Positions 25,030 through 36,011 of a DNA stretch of 64,000 nucleotides are shown here, one piece after another. Origin of the DNA: an uncultured Flavobacteriales bacterium (GTDB lineage Bacteria; Bacteroidota; Bacteroidia; Flavobacteriales; Crocinitomicaceae); assembly GCA_946479285.1 (NCBI GenBank), contig CAMLFH010000013.1, forward strand, positions 1 to 64,000, given 5' to 3'. Position numbers and translations under genes: made by a program. The notes under the pieces are model-generated. The model saw only the letters and a list, made by a program, of their open reading frames with translations. It was not told the DNA's origin and did no database searches. Positions within the stretch are counted from its first letter, which is position 1. Every line of letters begins with the position of its first letter.

Positions 25030-25248
25030 ATGAAACTATACAATCGCATTATGGAGCTGTTTTGGCTGGCGGTGGGAATTATCATCATCATCCTGGTAAC
25101 AGTTATGTGCCTGAAAGAAAGTTTCAGCAGCTGGGCAGTTTACTATGCTTTTGCTTTCATGGCATTGGGAACTTATTTCCTGAGAAGATTTATGAGAAAG
25201 CGCATGGAAAAACACCAGGCTTTTTTGAATGAGAAAAAGCAGAAATAA
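25030..25248 (+). CDS. Two-helix membrane protein in the lptC operon
   Basis: 72 residues with two transmembrane helices (about 10-27 and 35-51) and a strongly basic cytoplasmic tail (RRFMRKRMEKHQ). It lies 6 bp after lptC, so it is the last gene of the coaX operon. No family name is known to me. Confidence 0.75.
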   Translation: MKLYNRIMELFWLAVGIIIIILVTVMCLKESFSSWAVYYAFAFMALGTYFLRRFMRKRMEKHQAFLNEKKQK

Positions 25249-25342
25249 CCGTTCATCCCAAAGGTTTGAGTTTTTAACTAATTTTCAGATCATTAGCACT
25301 TAAATCTCCTTATTTTCGTTTCACCAAAACATTTCGGGTTAA

Positions 25343-27811
25343 ATGAAGCTTTTGAAGGGTTTTTACCTACTCTATTTTATCTGCATACCTGCATTTTCCT
25401 TTTCGCAATGGAATCTGAGCGGTACTGTGCTGGATGAAAAAAAGCTTCCCATTCCTTTCGCAAATGTGTATGTGAAGAACAATACAGACCTGCGGACTCA
25501 AACAGACGAAAACGGAAAATACTCCATCCAGCTTTACGACGGCGAATACTTCCTGGTTGTCAACGCCACAGGTTACCAGGAACGTGAAACATATGTGGTT
25601 ATTTCCAATAAAAGCGCTGTAAAAGACATTCAGCTCTTCCCCATTAAAATCAAAGAACTGGACGATATTGAAATTACTACAAAACGCAGTAATCCCGGGC
25701 GGGACATCATGCTGAAGGTTGTAAAAAAACGCGACCAGATCAATCAATGGGAACGTGCGCATTCAACAGATGTCTATATCAAAGCCACGGAATCTATCAC
25801 TCGAAAAGAAAAAGAATCGGATAAACCCGATAAGCCCGAAACAGATCCTTTTGAACTGGAAAAACAGAAAATGGAAAAGCTGGCCGGAAACATGAACATT
25901 GCAGAAATCCAGCTTACACGCAATTATTCTCCGCCCAACAAAGTAAAAGAAATCCGGAATGCTTATGAATTGCGCGGACAGGAACAAAATCTTTATTACA
26001 CCACAACGGTTAAATCCAATTTCAACTTTTTCCAGAATCTGCTTCATTTGGAAGACCTGCACAGCACACCCGTCATGAGTCCTGTTTCCACACCTGGAAT
26101 TTTGTCCTATCGTTACAAACTGGAAGCACAGTACGAAGAGAACGGCAGAAAGATTAATAAGATCAAAATCATTCCGCGCATGAGTTCCACTTCTACTCTC
26201 TCGGGATATATTTACGTGATTGATTCGCTTTGGCTGATCCAGAAACTGGACCTGACCATGGAAAAGGGAAACCTTTTCGTTTACGATTACTTTTCCATCC
26301 ACCAGGAATTTGATCTTCCCGGAGATTCTATGTGCGTTCTGAAAGAACAGACCCTGGATTATGGAGTGAAATACAAAAATGAAACTTCGACCTGCAAGAC
26401 GGTTGCCCAATTCTCGAATTACAATTTCCAGCCGAATTTCTCTCCGAAGTTTTTCAACAATGAACTGGCAGTCACAACGGAGAAAGCATATGAACAGGAC
26501 ACCGCATTTTGGAACGGGCAGCGCGCAATTGCTTTAACTCCGGAAGAACAGCGCTTCATTCTTGTCAGGGACAGTATTCACGATGCGATGAACCGGAAAG
26601 AATACCTCGATTCGATTGATAAAGTCTTTAACAAAGTTACTTTCCTGAAAGTGCTTTGGTTTGGAGTCGAACACCGGAATCGTTTGAAAAGAACACAATG
26701 GTCGATCAGTTCACTGGCAGCAATGGCGAGACCTTTGTATCCTGCCGGTCCGCGTGTTGCACCGGGTTTCAGTTTCTTCAAAAAATGGGACGACCAGCGG
26801 ACCCTGGATATCAACACAGAGATTTCCTATGGATTCCTGAATCATGACATCAAGGGAAACATCAATGGGAATTGGCTTTATGATCCATTCAGGCAGGCCC
26901 GGCTCAGGGGCGGTTTCGATCATGATTTCGATGCCGTGGTTTCCTACGATGCAATCACCCAGATTTATAAGCGGAGTAATTTTATTGAAGCTACATCGCT
27001 AACCATCGGTCAGACCCAGGAATACATCAACGGTTTGTATGTGGATGTTGATTTTGAATTTACCGAGCGCCGGTCTATTAACGGCTACAAAAAAATGGGA
27101 TTCCTGGACAGCGTTTTTCCCAATGACGATTTTAAACCATTCCAGGGCTACCAGGCATTCATCGGATCAATGACCGTTAGTTATACTCCCGGACAGAAAT
27201 ACATGCGCGAACCTCATCGGAAAGTTGTTCTGGGTTCCAAATGGCCAACCGTTTATGCTTCTTACGAGCGCGGAATTCCTAAACTATTCGGAAGCGATGT
27301 AAACCACGAATACGGATTACTGGGAATTTATCAGAACTTTCAATTGGGAACTTTTGGAACTTCTTCTTATCATGTTAAATCCGGAAAGTTCCTGAGCTCA
27401 AAAAGCCTGAAGGATGCGGACTTTAAATACCAGCGCCGCAGTGATCCGCTTTGGTTCTCCAATCCTTTATATTCTTTCCAGGACCAGGATTCTTCTCTTC
27501 CTTCCCGGGATTATTACATCGAAGCGCACTTCATCCATCACGATAACGGGTCCATCATGAATAAAATCCCTTTTATGAAGAAAACCGGAATTGGGTTGGT
27601 TTTTGGCTTTGGTGCGTTGTATGTAGCCGAATATAACTGGAAGCATTATGAGGTCCTGGCAGGAATAGAACGCAACTTCAAGTTTTCAAAAAGAAGGCTT
27701 CGAATCGGTATTTACGGCGTTTTCTCAGATGGGAATAACATTACACCAAGATGGACCGGGAAGATTTCCTTTGCCGTACTGGATGACCGGAATATGAAAT
27801 TCAATTTTTAA
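25343..27811 (+). CDS. DUF5686 outer-membrane protein with carboxypeptidase-like regulatory domain
   Basis: 822 residues with a signal peptide ending at SFSQ. Residues of about 25-105 form a carboxypeptidase-like regulatory (Ig-like) domain: LSGTVLDEKKLPIPFANVYVKN, TDENGKYSIQL. The rest matches DUF5686, with LDDIEITTKRSNPGRDIMLKVVKKRDQ and a long C-terminal beta-barrel region (for example WPTVYASYERGIP, LFGSDVNHEYG) closing in FAVLDDRNMKFNF. The plan resembles TonB-dependent receptors without a plug. Family function is unknown; an envelope location is clear. A REP-like palindrome follows the stop. Confidence 0.85.
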   Translation: MKLLKGFYLLYFICIPAFSFSQWNLSGTVLDEKKLPIPFANVYVKNNTDLRTQTDENGKYSIQLYDGEYFLVVNATGYQERETYVVISNKSAVKDIQLFPIKIKELDDIEITTKRSNPGRDIMLKVVKKRDQINQWERAHSTDVYIKATESITRKEKESDKPDKPETDPFELEKQKMEKLAGNMNIAEIQLTRNYSPPNKVKEIRNAYELRGQEQNLYYTTTVKSNFNFFQNLLHLEDLHSTPVMSPVSTPGILSYRYKLEAQYEENGRKINKIKIIPRMSSTSTLSGYIYVIDSLWLIQKLDLTMEKGNLFVYDYFSIHQEFDLPGDSMCVLKEQTLDYGVKYKNETSTCKTVAQFSNYNFQPNFSPKFFNNELAVTTEKAYEQDTAFWNGQRAIALTPEEQRFILVRDSIHDAMNRKEYLDSIDKVFNKVTFLKVLWFGVEHRNRLKRTQWSISSLAAMARPLYPAGPRVAPGFSFFKKWDDQRTLDINTEISYGFLNHDIKGNINGNWLYDPFRQARLRGGFDHDFDAVVSYDAITQIYKRSNFIEATSLTIGQTQEYINGLYVDVDFEFTERRSINGYKKMGFLDSVFPNDDFKPFQGYQAFIGSMTVSYTPGQKYMREPHRKVVLGSKWPTVYASYERGIPKLFGSDVNHEYGLLGIYQNFQLGTFGTSSYHVKSGKFLSSKSLKDADFKYQRRSDPLWFSNPLYSFQDQDSSLPSRDYYIEAHFIHHDNGSIMNKIPFMKKTGIGLVFGFGALYVAEYNWKHYEVLAGIERNFKFSKRRLRIGIYGVFSDGNNITPRWTGKISFAVLDDRNMKFNF

Positions 27812-27833
27812 ATGAATTCTGAAAATAAAAATT

Positions 27834-27861
27834 GTACGGACGCGACGCATCGCGTCCCTAC
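27834..27861 (+). repeat. 28-bp REP-like palindrome, copy 3
   Basis: GTACGGACGCGA and TCGCGTCCCTAC flank CGCA; one mismatch (C for G at the fourth base). It lies 23 bp after the DUF5686 stop codon. Confidence 0.85.
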
Positions 27862-27912
27862 CAAATTTATATTCATTTCATCCAATTCCTTTTCAAAATC
27901 AAATCTACTGCG

Positions 27913-27920
27913 TATCTTTG
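27913..27920 (+). promoter_or_regulatory. TAnnTTTG -7 box for the metH transcript
   Basis: TATCTTTG lies about 18 nt before the first stem of the SAM riboswitch, as expected for its promoter. Confidence 0.55.
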
Positions 27921-27936
27921 CCCCAGATCTTTGAGA

Positions 27937-28048
27937 TAACTTATGAAGAAAGGTGGAGGGACTGGCCCTGTGAAACCTTGGCAACCTGCCGTTTTAAAGC
28001 GAAAAGGTGCCAAATCCGATCCCGGCTCTGTTGGGAAAAGATAAGTGA
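27937..28048 (+). promoter_or_regulatory. SAM-I (S-box) riboswitch
   Basis: The conserved core is present in order: GAAGAAAGGTGGAGGGACTG, GGCCCTGTGAAACCTTGGCA, then GGTGCCAAATCC, and closing GATAAG. The P1 stem pairs ACTTAT (27939-27944) with ATAAGT (28041-28046). It binds S-adenosylmethionine. The gene it controls is the split methionine synthase beginning at 28107, so excess SAM should lower expression. A short AGTAGT/ACTACT hairpin with a T-rich loop (28051-28069) follows and may be part of the switch. Confidence 0.93.
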
Positions 28049-28106
28049 ACAGTAGTCTTTTTTACTACTTCCCCTACTTCATAGTTTGCAAAGCAATAAG
28101 ACAGCT

Positions 28107-29114
28107 ATGAAAAACATCAAGCAATTACTAAACGAACGCATTCTCATCCTCGACGGAGCTATGGGAACCATGATTCAACGTTATAACCTGGAGGAAGAAG
28201 ACTTCCGCAAAGGCTGGTTTGAGGACCACCCGCACAAATTGAAAGGAGATAACGATTTATTGGTCTTAACACGGCCTGATGTCATCAAAGAAATCCACGC
28301 ACAGTATTTAGAAGCAGGGGCAGACATTTTGGAAACCAATACTTTTGGTGGAACAACTGTTGCCCAGGCAGATTATCATTTGGAACATGCCGTTTACGAC
28401 ATCAACTACCACGGGGCAAAAATAGCTCGTGAAGTATGTGATGAGTTTACGGCCAAAAATCCGGATAAACCGCGTTTTGTAGCAGGTTCCATGGGACCAA
28501 CAACCAAATTGGCATCCATGTCTCCGGACGTCAACGATCCTGGGTTCAGAGCAATTACTTTCAATGAACTGGTAGTTGCATTTAAAGAGCAGGCAACCGG
28601 ATTAATGGATGGTGGCGCAGATTTCTTATTGGTTGAAACCATCACAGATACATTGAATTCCAAAGCTGCTATGTTTGCCATTGATGAATTGAGCGAAGAA
28701 CGGGGGATCCAGATTCCAATCATGATCTCGGGAACCATTACCGACCAGAGCGGAAGAACTTTAACCGGACAAACCACGGAAGCATTTCTGGTTTCCGTTT
28801 CTCACATGCCGCTTTTAAGCATCGGTTTGAATTGTGCTTTGGGAGCAGATGCCATGAGGCCTTACTTACAGGTACTTTCCAATCAGGCACCGTTTGCGAT
28901 CAGCGCACATCCGAATGCCGGTTTACCGAATGAATTCGGACAATACGATGAAACACCGGAAATGATGGGTGCTCAAATCGAAGAATTCCTGCAGGAAGGA
29001 TTGATCAATATTATTGGAGGTTGTTGCGGAACAACTCCTGACCATATTCGCAAAATGGCTGAAATTGCAGCCAAATATTCACCACGAAAAATCAGCGAAA
29101 CAGCAAACGCATGA
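28107..29114 (+). CDS. metH: Methionine synthase, homocysteine-binding subunit
   Basis: 335 residues that correspond to the N-terminal homocysteine methyltransferase module (PF02574) of MetH. Seen are the [13 protein letters not shown] start, the [13 protein letters not shown] block and the zinc ligands: a cysteine in GLNCALGA and the paired cysteines of [11 protein letters not shown] at the C terminus. The start at the ATG 28107 gives the normal family N terminus; an in-frame TTG at 28086 lies in the leader. It overlaps the following gene by 4 nt (ATGA), so the two parts of MetH are translated together. Expression is under the SAM-I riboswitch. Confidence 0.92.
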   Translation: MKNIKQLLNERILILDGAMGTMIQRYNLEEEDFRKGWFEDHPHKLKGDNDLLVLTRPDVIKEIHAQYLEAGADILETNTFGGTTVAQADYHLEHAVYDINYHGAKIAREVCDEFTAKNPDKPRFVAGSMGPTTKLASMSPDVNDPGFRAITFNELVVAFKEQATGLMDGGADFLLVETITDTLNSKAAMFAIDELSEERGIQIPIMISGTITDQSGRTLTGQTTEAFLVSVSHMPLLSIGLNCALGADAMRPYLQVLSNQAPFAISAHPNAGLPNEFGQYDETPEMMGAQIEEFLQEGLINIIGGCCGTTPDHIRKMAEIAAKYSPRKISETANA

Positions 29115-31777
29115 ATTATTTACGCTTATCGGGCTTAGAAGCCATCACCATCACACCTGAAAGTAACTTCACAAACATTGGGGAACGTACCAATGTAACC
29201 GGATCACGTGCTTTCCTTCGAATGATCAAGGAAAACGATTACGAGGCGGCTTTGTCCGTTGCACGCGAACAAGTAGAAGGTGGTGCGCAGGTGATCGACA
29301 TCAACATGGATGAAGGAATGATCGATGGAAAAGAAGCCATGGTAAAATTCTTAAATCTCATTGCTGCTGAACCGGATATTTCAAGCGTTCCGATCATGGT
29401 GGATAGTTCCAAATGGGAAATTATAGAAGCCGGTTTGCAATGTATCCAGGGAAAAGGAATTGTAAACTCCATTTCACTGAAAGAAGGGGAAGAAAATTTC
29501 ATCCACCAGGCAAAACTGATCAGGCGATACGGTGCTGCAACGGTTGTGATGGCTTTCGATGAAAAAGGTCAGGCAGACAGCTTCGAACGGCGTATCGAGA
29601 TTTGTGAGCGCTCTTACCGGATTTTGGTAGACGTGGTCAAATTTGCTCCCGAAGACATTATTTTCGACCCGAATATCTTCCCGGTAGCAACCGGAATGGA
29701 AGAACACAATAACAATGCTTTGGATTTCTTCCGGGCAACCAAATGGATTCGTACAAACCTGCCGGGAGCACATGTTTCAGGTGGAGTTTCGAACGTTTCT
29801 TTCTCTTTCCGCGGAAACAACCCGGTACGTGAAGCCATGCATTCTGCTTTTTTGTATCACGCAATCAAGGAAGGAATGGATATGGGAATCGTGAACCCAT
29901 CCATGCTGGAAGTTTATGACGACATTGACAAGCAATTGCTGGAGCATGTTGAAGATGTTTTATTAAACAGAAGAGAAGATGCTACAGAACGTTTGCTGGA
30001 TTTTGCCGAAAGTTTCAAAGGAGAAGAAAAGAAAAAAGAAGTTTCCCAGGAATGGAGAAATCTTCCAGTAAACGAGCGTCTTGCGCATGCTTTGGTAAAA
30101 GGAATTGTTGATTTCATTGACGAAGACGTGGAAGAGTGCCGCCATCAGTTTCCAAGACCGATCATGGTTATTGAAGGGCCTTTGATGGATGGTATGAACA
30201 TCGTTGGAGATCTTTTCGGAAGCGGGAAAATGTTCCTGCCGCAGGTAGTGAAGTCTGCCCGTGTAATGAAAAAAGCCGTTGCTTACCTTCTTCCGTTTAT
30301 TGATGAAGAAAAAGACGGTAAGTCGAGTTCTGCCGGAAAAGTGATCATGGCAACCGTAAAAGGAGATGTACATGATATCGGGAAAAATATTGTTTCCGTT
30401 GTACTCAGCTGCAACAATTACGAAATCGTAGATTTGGGAGTAATGGTTCCCGCTGAAAAGATTATCCAGGCGGCTATTGATGAAAAGGCAGATGTCATTG
30501 GACTAAGCGGATTAATTACTCCTTCCCTGGATGAAATGGTTCACATGGCCAAAGAAATGGAGCGTGCAAACCTTTCCATTCCGCTTTTGATTGGCGGGGC
30601 AACCACTTCCAAAGTGCATACCGCGGTTAAAATCGAACAAAACTACAGCAAAGGACAAACTGTTCACGTTCTGGATGCTTCACGCTCTGTAACAGTGGTA
30701 GAACAATTGCTCGGGTATAAAAAAGAACAATTCGTAAAAGACGTTCAGGCAGACTATGCCCGTGTTCGCGAACACCATGAAAAACACCGCGGAGCAAAAC
30801 AGCTATTGACTTATGCTGATGCGCTGAAGAATAAACTGGTATTGGAATTCAATTCCGAAACCATTAAAAAACCGAATCAGCTTGGTGTTCAGGTCATCGA
30901 ACAGCAAGATCTTTCTGAATTGGTCCCTTATATCGACTGGACACCTTTCTTTCAAACCTGGGAGTTACACGGAAAATTTCCGCGGATCCTAACAGATGAG
31001 GTAGTTGGAAAAGAAGCTACCCAGCTTTATGCGGATGCACAAGCCATGCTGAAACAAATCGTAGATGAAAAATGGCTAACGGCCAAAGCAGCATTTGGGA
31101 TTTTCCCGGCAAACAGCGTCAACGATGATATTGAGATTTATTCAGACGAACAGCGAACTTCCATTTTGGGAATTCAGCACTCTTTGCGTCAGCAGACTAA
31201 AAAAGCGGCCGGACAGCCCAATCTTTCCCTGGCAGATTTCATTGCACCGAAAGAAAGCGGTACAATAGATTACGTCGGAGCCTTTGTAGTTACGGCTGGT
31301 CACGGAATAGATGAGCACGTGAAACGTTTTGAAGCCGATCACGATGATTACAATTCCATCCTGATTAAAGCACTCGCTGACCGATTTGCAGAAGCATTTG
31401 CAGAATACCTGCATACCAAAGTAAGACGTGAAACCTGGGGTTATGCCAGTGACGAAATCTTGGACACAGACGCGTTGATTGCTGAGGAATACAAAGGAAT
31501 ACGTCCGGCACCAGGATATCCTGCATGTCCGGATCACACAGAAAAACCAAACTTATTCAGGTTACTTAACGCAGAAGAACTAAGCGGTGTTTCTTTAACA
31601 GAGACTTTAGCTATGTGGCCTGCGGCATCCGTTTCAGGTTGGTACTTCGCACACCCGAATTCCAAGTATTTCGGTCTTGGTAAAGTGACTCTGGATCAGG
31701 TAGATAACATTTCTACCAGAAAAAAGATGGATTTAAATGAAATGAAACGCTGGTTATCGAGCAACCTTATGGATTAA
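29111..31777 (+). CDS. metH: Methionine synthase, pterin, cobalamin and activation domains
   Basis: 888 residues completing MetH. In order: pterin-binding domain (ERTNVTGS near 22-32, [14 protein letters not shown]), cobalamin cap and binding domain with the histidine ligand in [31 protein letters not shown] and the SKVHTA loop, then the activation domain with [11 protein letters not shown] and [17 protein letters not shown]. It transfers methyl from methyltetrahydrofolate through cobalamin to homocysteine bound by the partner subunit encoded upstream, and reactivates with SAM. Together the two proteins equal a standard MetH of about 1220 residues. Division at this domain border is known in Bacteroidota. 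Confidence 0.93.
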   Translation: MNYLRLSGLEAITITPESNFTNIGERTNVTGSRAFLRMIKENDYEAALSVAREQVEGGAQVIDINMDEGMIDGKEAMVKFLNLIAAEPDISSVPIMVDSSKWEIIEAGLQCIQGKGIVNSISLKEGEENFIHQAKLIRRYGAATVVMAFDEKGQADSFERRIEICERSYRILVDVVKFAPEDIIFDPNIFPVATGMEEHNNNALDFFRATKWIRTNLPGAHVSGGVSNVSFSFRGNNPVREAMHSAFLYHAIKEGMDMGIVNPSMLEVYDDIDKQLLEHVEDVLLNRREDATERLLDFAESFKGEEKKKEVSQEWRNLPVNERLAHALVKGIVDFIDEDVEECRHQFPRPIMVIEGPLMDGMNIVGDLFGSGKMFLPQVVKSARVMKKAVAYLLPFIDEEKDGKSSSAGKVIMATVKGDVHDIGKNIVSVVLSCNNYEIVDLGVMVPAEKIIQAAIDEKADVIGLSGLITPSLDEMVHMAKEMERANLSIPLLIGGATTSKVHTAVKIEQNYSKGQTVHVLDASRSVTVVEQLLGYKKEQFVKDVQADYARVREHHEKHRGAKQLLTYADALKNKLVLEFNSETIKKPNQLGVQVIEQQDLSELVPYIDWTPFFQTWELHGKFPRILTDEVVGKEATQLYADAQAMLKQIVDEKWLTAKAAFGIFPANSVNDDIEIYSDEQRTSILGIQHSLRQQTKKAAGQPNLSLADFIAPKESGTIDYVGAFVVTAGHGIDEHVKRFEADHDDYNSILIKALADRFAEAFAEYLHTKVRRETWGYASDEILDTDALIAEEYKGIRPAPGYPACPDHTEKPNLFRLLNAEELSGVSLTETLAMWPAASVSGWYFAHPNSKYFGLGKVTLDQVDNISTRKKMDLNEMKRWLSSNLMD

Positions 31778-31885
31778 TTTAGCATCTTTATCGAGAAGAT
31801 TAACGGTTTAATTACCTAATTGTTAACAAATTAACAACGAGCGTTCGTTAATCTCACATATTGTGAACCTTGAAACTAAGCTAAT

Positions 31886-34800
31886 ATGCGGTTACTACTT
31901 TTATGCCTGCTGATTTCCTCTTTTGGATTTTCTCAAACACCACCTACTGCGCAATTCACCGCATCACCATTAATTGTTTGTTTGGAACAAAGTATTCACT
32001 TCACCAATCAATCAACTGCCGGTACTTCACCCATCACGTCATGGTCCTGGGATTTCGGGGATGGGAATTCATCCACTACCCAAAACCCGAATCACGTTTA
32101 CGCGGCGCCGGGAACGTATACGGTAACTTTGACTGTTCAGGCGTCAAACGGTCAGGCAGATTTTGAATTAAAGTCTGCTTACGTAAAAGTAAATCCGAAA
32201 CCGGTACCAAACTTTACAACTACGGCAAATGGCTGCAGCCTTCCGGTGAGTGTTACTTTTGGAAATACTACCACAGGAGCTGTTTCTTACAATTGGACCT
32301 TCGGGAACACTCAAACTTCGACCTTACAAAACCCCGCAGCGGTGAATTACACCACTGCCGGCACTTATAATGTAACACTAATCGCTACCAATAGTTTCGG
32401 ATGTAAGGATACGATCATCAAACCGATAGTTATTTCGAATTTCCAGGCAGGAATTACCGCTCCAACAACAGCTTGTCAGAATACTCCTGTAAGCATTACC
32501 AATAATTCAACAGTTGGTTCCAACTCCTGGAGCTGGACTTTCCCGGGCGGTTCGCCAGGCAGTTCTACTGCTCAAAACAATACGGTCGTTTATTCAACTC
32601 CGGGAACATATACTATTGGGTTGACGGCTCAAAATACCGGTTTGGGTTGTTCGGGGTCTACCACAAAACAAATTACGATCCTACCAACTCCGGTTCCTTC
32701 GTTTACTGCCAATCCAACAACCGGTTGTGCTCCGCAGGGCGTGACATTTACAAATACAAGTCCGGCCGGATCAAATTTCGTTTGGACTTTCGGAGACGGA
32801 ACAACTTTCAACGGACAAACACCGCCGGTTCATACTTACCAAAACAACGGAACTTTTAACGTTACATTGACAATGACCGGAGCCAACGGCTGTCCGGGAT
32901 CTGTGAGTTTAAATGCAGTTACACTTACACCGCCGGTTGCGGGTTTCACAAGCACAGATACTGCAGGATGTGATCCATTGACCGTTACTTTTATCGATAC
33001 TTCATCTGCCAGTATTCCTATCACGAACTGGTTGTGGACATTTGGAGACGGAACCACATTTTCAGGACAAAACCCTCCTCCTCACACTTATAACCTGGGA
33101 GTTTATAACGTATCGTTAACGATTACAACTTCCACAGGCTGTCAGGGAACAGTAAACATTCCGGCATACATTGAAGTGGGGAAAGTAGATTTGGTCGCTT
33201 TCACAATTGATGCAACACCTGAATGTGCTAAACGATCGATTCAATTCAACAACCAATCGGTTGTATTGACTCCACACACTTCAAATGAGGTCACTTATCT
33301 TTGGAATTTCGGAGATGGCGGAACATCCACTTTGGAAAACCCCACTCACTCCTATTCTTCAGACACCGGTTACTTTGATGTCAGTCTCATTGTAACTTTC
33401 AGAGGCTGCAGTGATACACTGATTATCCCGGATGCCGTTTATATCAAAGCTCCGATCAGCCGTTTTCAACCGGCTCAAACATTGTATTGTAACCCTGCAA
33501 GTTTACCGGTGAATGTAGTTGTAAACGACCAATCTATCATTGGAGAACTTCCGGATGATTGTTTGATGATCTGGCGTTGGGGAGATGGTGCTACAACCAC
33601 TTTTGATGATCCTGTTTTTGATGATGCGGATTTGGGTACTACCTCACATAACTATGCGGCTTACGGAACTTACGTTATTAAGCAGGTTATTTACAATTTC
33701 ACTACAGGCTGTGCCGACAGTACCACTCAAACCGTACACATTTCTACTACAACAGCAGGAATTACCGGCATTGCAAACGATAGCGTTTGTGTGAATTCAA
33801 CATTCTCCATGATGCAGAATGCCGTTTCTTCTCATCCTTTCGGGACTTATTCCTGGAATATGGGTAACGGGCAAACACTTACCGGTGCAAACCCAAGTTA
33901 TGCATATCCGTCTTTTGGAACATTTACGATTACTTTAACAGCAACGAACAGTGTTGGCTGTGCGGACAATGAGACCTTCAGCCCGATGGTGGCATTAGCT
34001 TTACCTGCTGCTCAAGTTACAGCAAACGACAATACCGGCTGTGCTCCTTTTGTGGTAACGTTCACCAACGGTTCAACACTGATGAATAACGGAGTGAATT
34101 TGGCGTCCTTCCTGTTTACATTTAATGATAACGGAACAACTCAAACTACAACCAATGTAGGTACAACCGTGAACCATACTTATACTACTGAAGGTACCTT
34201 TACCGCAACATTAGTTGCCACAGATGCATTCGGCTGTGTTTCTGCACCGGCAAGCACTTCTATTACCGTCACGAAACCAACAGCAGTATTTGCAATTGAT
34301 TCAGTCATTTGTAACCAGGAAAATGTGACTGCCGTGAATGCTTCTTCCGGTGTCGCACCGTTGAGTTATCAATGGTTCGTTGACGGATCCCAGGTGAGTA
34401 CGAGCACGGACTACGGGCATACTTACAATGAAAGCTTAAACAATTCCACTTCCAGCTTCACGCACGGTTACGTATTGATTGTAACAGACGCAAACGGATG
34501 TAAAGATACTTTATCCGAATTATTGACTATTTCAACTCCGGTTGCCATACCACAATACTCATTCAGCGGGGCTTCAACGAACGCAAACGGCGATTATTTA
34601 TGTCCGCCTGTTTTTGCTGATTTGACAGACGCTTCTTTATCCTATGGCAACATTTCCAATTACAGCTGGATCTTTGGTGACGGAAAAACTTCGGTACTGG
34701 AAAATCCGGACAATACGTATGTATTCCCGGGAACTTACAGTTTGAGCTTGTCTATCACAGACGAATTTGGCTGTACATCCGACACTACCTATGTTGATTA

Positions 34801-35602
34801 CCTGACGATCTTCGGGCCGGTTGCCAACCCTTCATGGACACAAAACACCGGTGGATGCGGACAGGACGTTGATTTCACTATCGGAGCGACTAGTTTTCTG
34901 GAAAGCATTGTTTGGAATTTGGGGGATGGGTCAAGCGTAAACGATTCCACCAGCTTCTCACATACTTACCAGGATGTTACCACTTACAATCCAACTTTGA
35001 CTGTTACGGACAGCAATGATTGCAAGGTCGTTTACCCGATGAATCCTATTACGATCCCGGACATTGGTCTGAATGCTTTTTTTGTGGTAAACCCAACCTT
35101 GATTGATTTGGGCACAACCGTTGAGATAGACGACCAATCAGCCAGTGTAAACGGTATTTTAACCTGGACCTGGAATGTGGCTCCAAATCCAACAGTGATC
35201 AATAATTCGGGAGCTTCTATTTACACGAATTATTACACACCTGGATCTTACACGATTACATTAAAGGTAGAAGACCCGAATGGGTGCTTTGATACTTACA
35301 CACAAGTTATCACTGTTACAGGCGACTTTCAAATGCCAAATATCATTACTCCAAACGGCGATGGAACGAATGAGAATTTCTCATTCAAATTTGACATCTT
35401 CAAGTCATTTGACATCCTTATTGTAAATCGTTGGGGAAATGTTGTTCATGATGGTAAAAACGTCACAGGAACCATTTTTTGGGACGGAAAAACACAAGGC
35501 GGCGATCCGTGCAGCGAAGGAGTTTACTTCTATAAATTGAACGGAATCTTAAAAGACAACAATCCTATCGAGAAGACTGGATTCCTCGAAGTTGTCAGAT
35601 AA
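31886..35602 (+). CDS. Large PKD-repeat protein with T9SS type B sorting domain
   Basis: 1238 residues with a signal peptide (LLLCLLISSFGFSQ). At least ten PKD-type immunoglobulin-like repeats follow, each with a WxFGDG or similar turn (WDFGDG, WTFGDGTTF, WNFGDGG, WRWGDGA, WIFGDGK) and a TYTVTLT-like strand; several repeats have paired cysteines. The C terminus is the gliding-motility-associated CHU_C domain: MPNIITPNGDGTNENF, NRWGNVVHDG, then YFYKLNG and FLEVVR, the type B signal for the type IX system. It is probably a surface adhesin or matrix protein. Repeats are Thr/Ser/Asn-rich. A terminator follows. Confidence 0.92.
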   Translation: MRLLLLCLLISSFGFSQTPPTAQFTASPLIVCLEQSIHFTNQSTAGTSPITSWSWDFGDGNSSTTQNPNHVYAAPGTYTVTLTVQASNGQADFELKSAYVKVNPKPVPNFTTTANGCSLPVSVTFGNTTTGAVSYNWTFGNTQTSTLQNPAAVNYTTAGTYNVTLIATNSFGCKDTIIKPIVISNFQAGITAPTTACQNTPVSITNNSTVGSNSWSWTFPGGSPGSSTAQNNTVVYSTPGTYTIGLTAQNTGLGCSGSTTKQITILPTPVPSFTANPTTGCAPQGVTFTNTSPAGSNFVWTFGDGTTFNGQTPPVHTYQNNGTFNVTLTMTGANGCPGSVSLNAVTLTPPVAGFTSTDTAGCDPLTVTFIDTSSASIPITNWLWTFGDGTTFSGQNPPPHTYNLGVYNVSLTITTSTGCQGTVNIPAYIEVGKVDLVAFTIDATPECAKRSIQFNNQSVVLTPHTSNEVTYLWNFGDGGTSTLENPTHSYSSDTGYFDVSLIVTFRGCSDTLIIPDAVYIKAPISRFQPAQTLYCNPASLPVNVVVNDQSIIGELPDDCLMIWRWGDGATTTFDDPVFDDADLGTTSHNYAAYGTYVIKQVIYNFTTGCADSTTQTVHISTTTAGITGIANDSVCVNSTFSMMQNAVSSHPFGTYSWNMGNGQTLTGANPSYAYPSFGTFTITLTATNSVGCADNETFSPMVALALPAAQVTANDNTGCAPFVVTFTNGSTLMNNGVNLASFLFTFNDNGTTQTTTNVGTTVNHTYTTEGTFTATLVATDAFGCVSAPASTSITVTKPTAVFAIDSVICNQENVTAVNASSGVAPLSYQWFVDGSQVSTSTDYGHTYNESLNNSTSSFTHGYVLIVTDANGCKDTLSELLTISTPVAIPQYSFSGASTNANGDYLCPPVFADLTDASLSYGNISNYSWIFGDGKTSVLENPDNTYVFPGTYSLSLSITDEFGCTSDTTYVDYLTIFGPVANPSWTQNTGGCGQDVDFTIGATSFLESIVWNLGDGSSVNDSTSFSHTYQDVTTYNPTLTVTDSNDCKVVYPMNPITIPDIGLNAFFVVNPTLIDLGTTVEIDDQSASVNGILTWTWNVAPNPTVINNSGASIYTNYYTPGSYTITLKVEDPNGCFDTYTQVITVTGDFQMPNIITPNGDGTNENFSFKFDIFKSFDILIVNRWGNVVHDGKNVTGTIFWDGKTQGGDPCSEGVYFYKLNGILKDNNPIEKTGFLEVVR

Positions 35603-35647
35603 AAAACTTTAGTTAAAACTTCAGACTTAGTATATAGGTAAAAAACA

Positions 35648-35676
35648 AAAAGCGGGCATTGCTGTCCGCTTTTCGT
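35648..35676 (+). terminator. Rho-independent terminator
   Basis: AGCGGGCA at 35651-35658 pairs (one G-U) with TGTCCGCT, followed by TTTCGTT. It ends the PKD protein transcript. Confidence 0.75.
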
Positions 35677-35910
35677 TAACCTAACCTAACCACTATTCAC
35701 TGAATCAGAAACTGAAGATATCAGCTCCTTTTCGATTACAAAAGTGCGCATTAAATTATGTATTTCAAAACCCAATTTCCAACATTTCCAACATTTCTTG
35801 AAAGTTAATACCCCATTACCGAATTAAAAACCATTGCTTTATCGGTATAATTGGTGCATTCAGAAGAACAATTCACCTGTTCGGCAGTTACGACTCTTGG
35901 AATCCTAAAA

Positions 35911-35930
35911 AAATTCACCAGGGTGAATTT
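35911..35930. promoter_or_regulatory. Operator-like palindrome upstream of rnhA
   Basis: AAATTCACC and GGTGAATTT flank a 2-bp centre. The centre is too short for an RNA hairpin loop, so it is more like a protein-binding site. It lies about 80 bp before the rnhA promoter box. The rest of the gap 35677-35999 shows nothing I can name. Confidence 0.4.
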
Positions 35931-35999
35931 TAACAACTATTTAGGGAAAATCATTTTTTTTGAAACTCTTATTAAGAATTTTAAAACGGCAGATTTTTA

Positions 36000-36007
36000 T
36001 AACTTTG
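36000..36007 (+). promoter_or_regulatory. TAnnTTTG -7 box, predicted leaderless rnhA
   Basis: TAACTTTG ends 4 nt before the GTG start at 36012. Confidence 0.55.
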
Positions 36008-36011
36008 TCGG

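Noticed and set aside
25763..26410. 215-codon minus-strand frame opposite the DUF5686 gene
   Set aside because: Shadow of codon usage in a clear family member; Phe- and His-rich translation with no motif.
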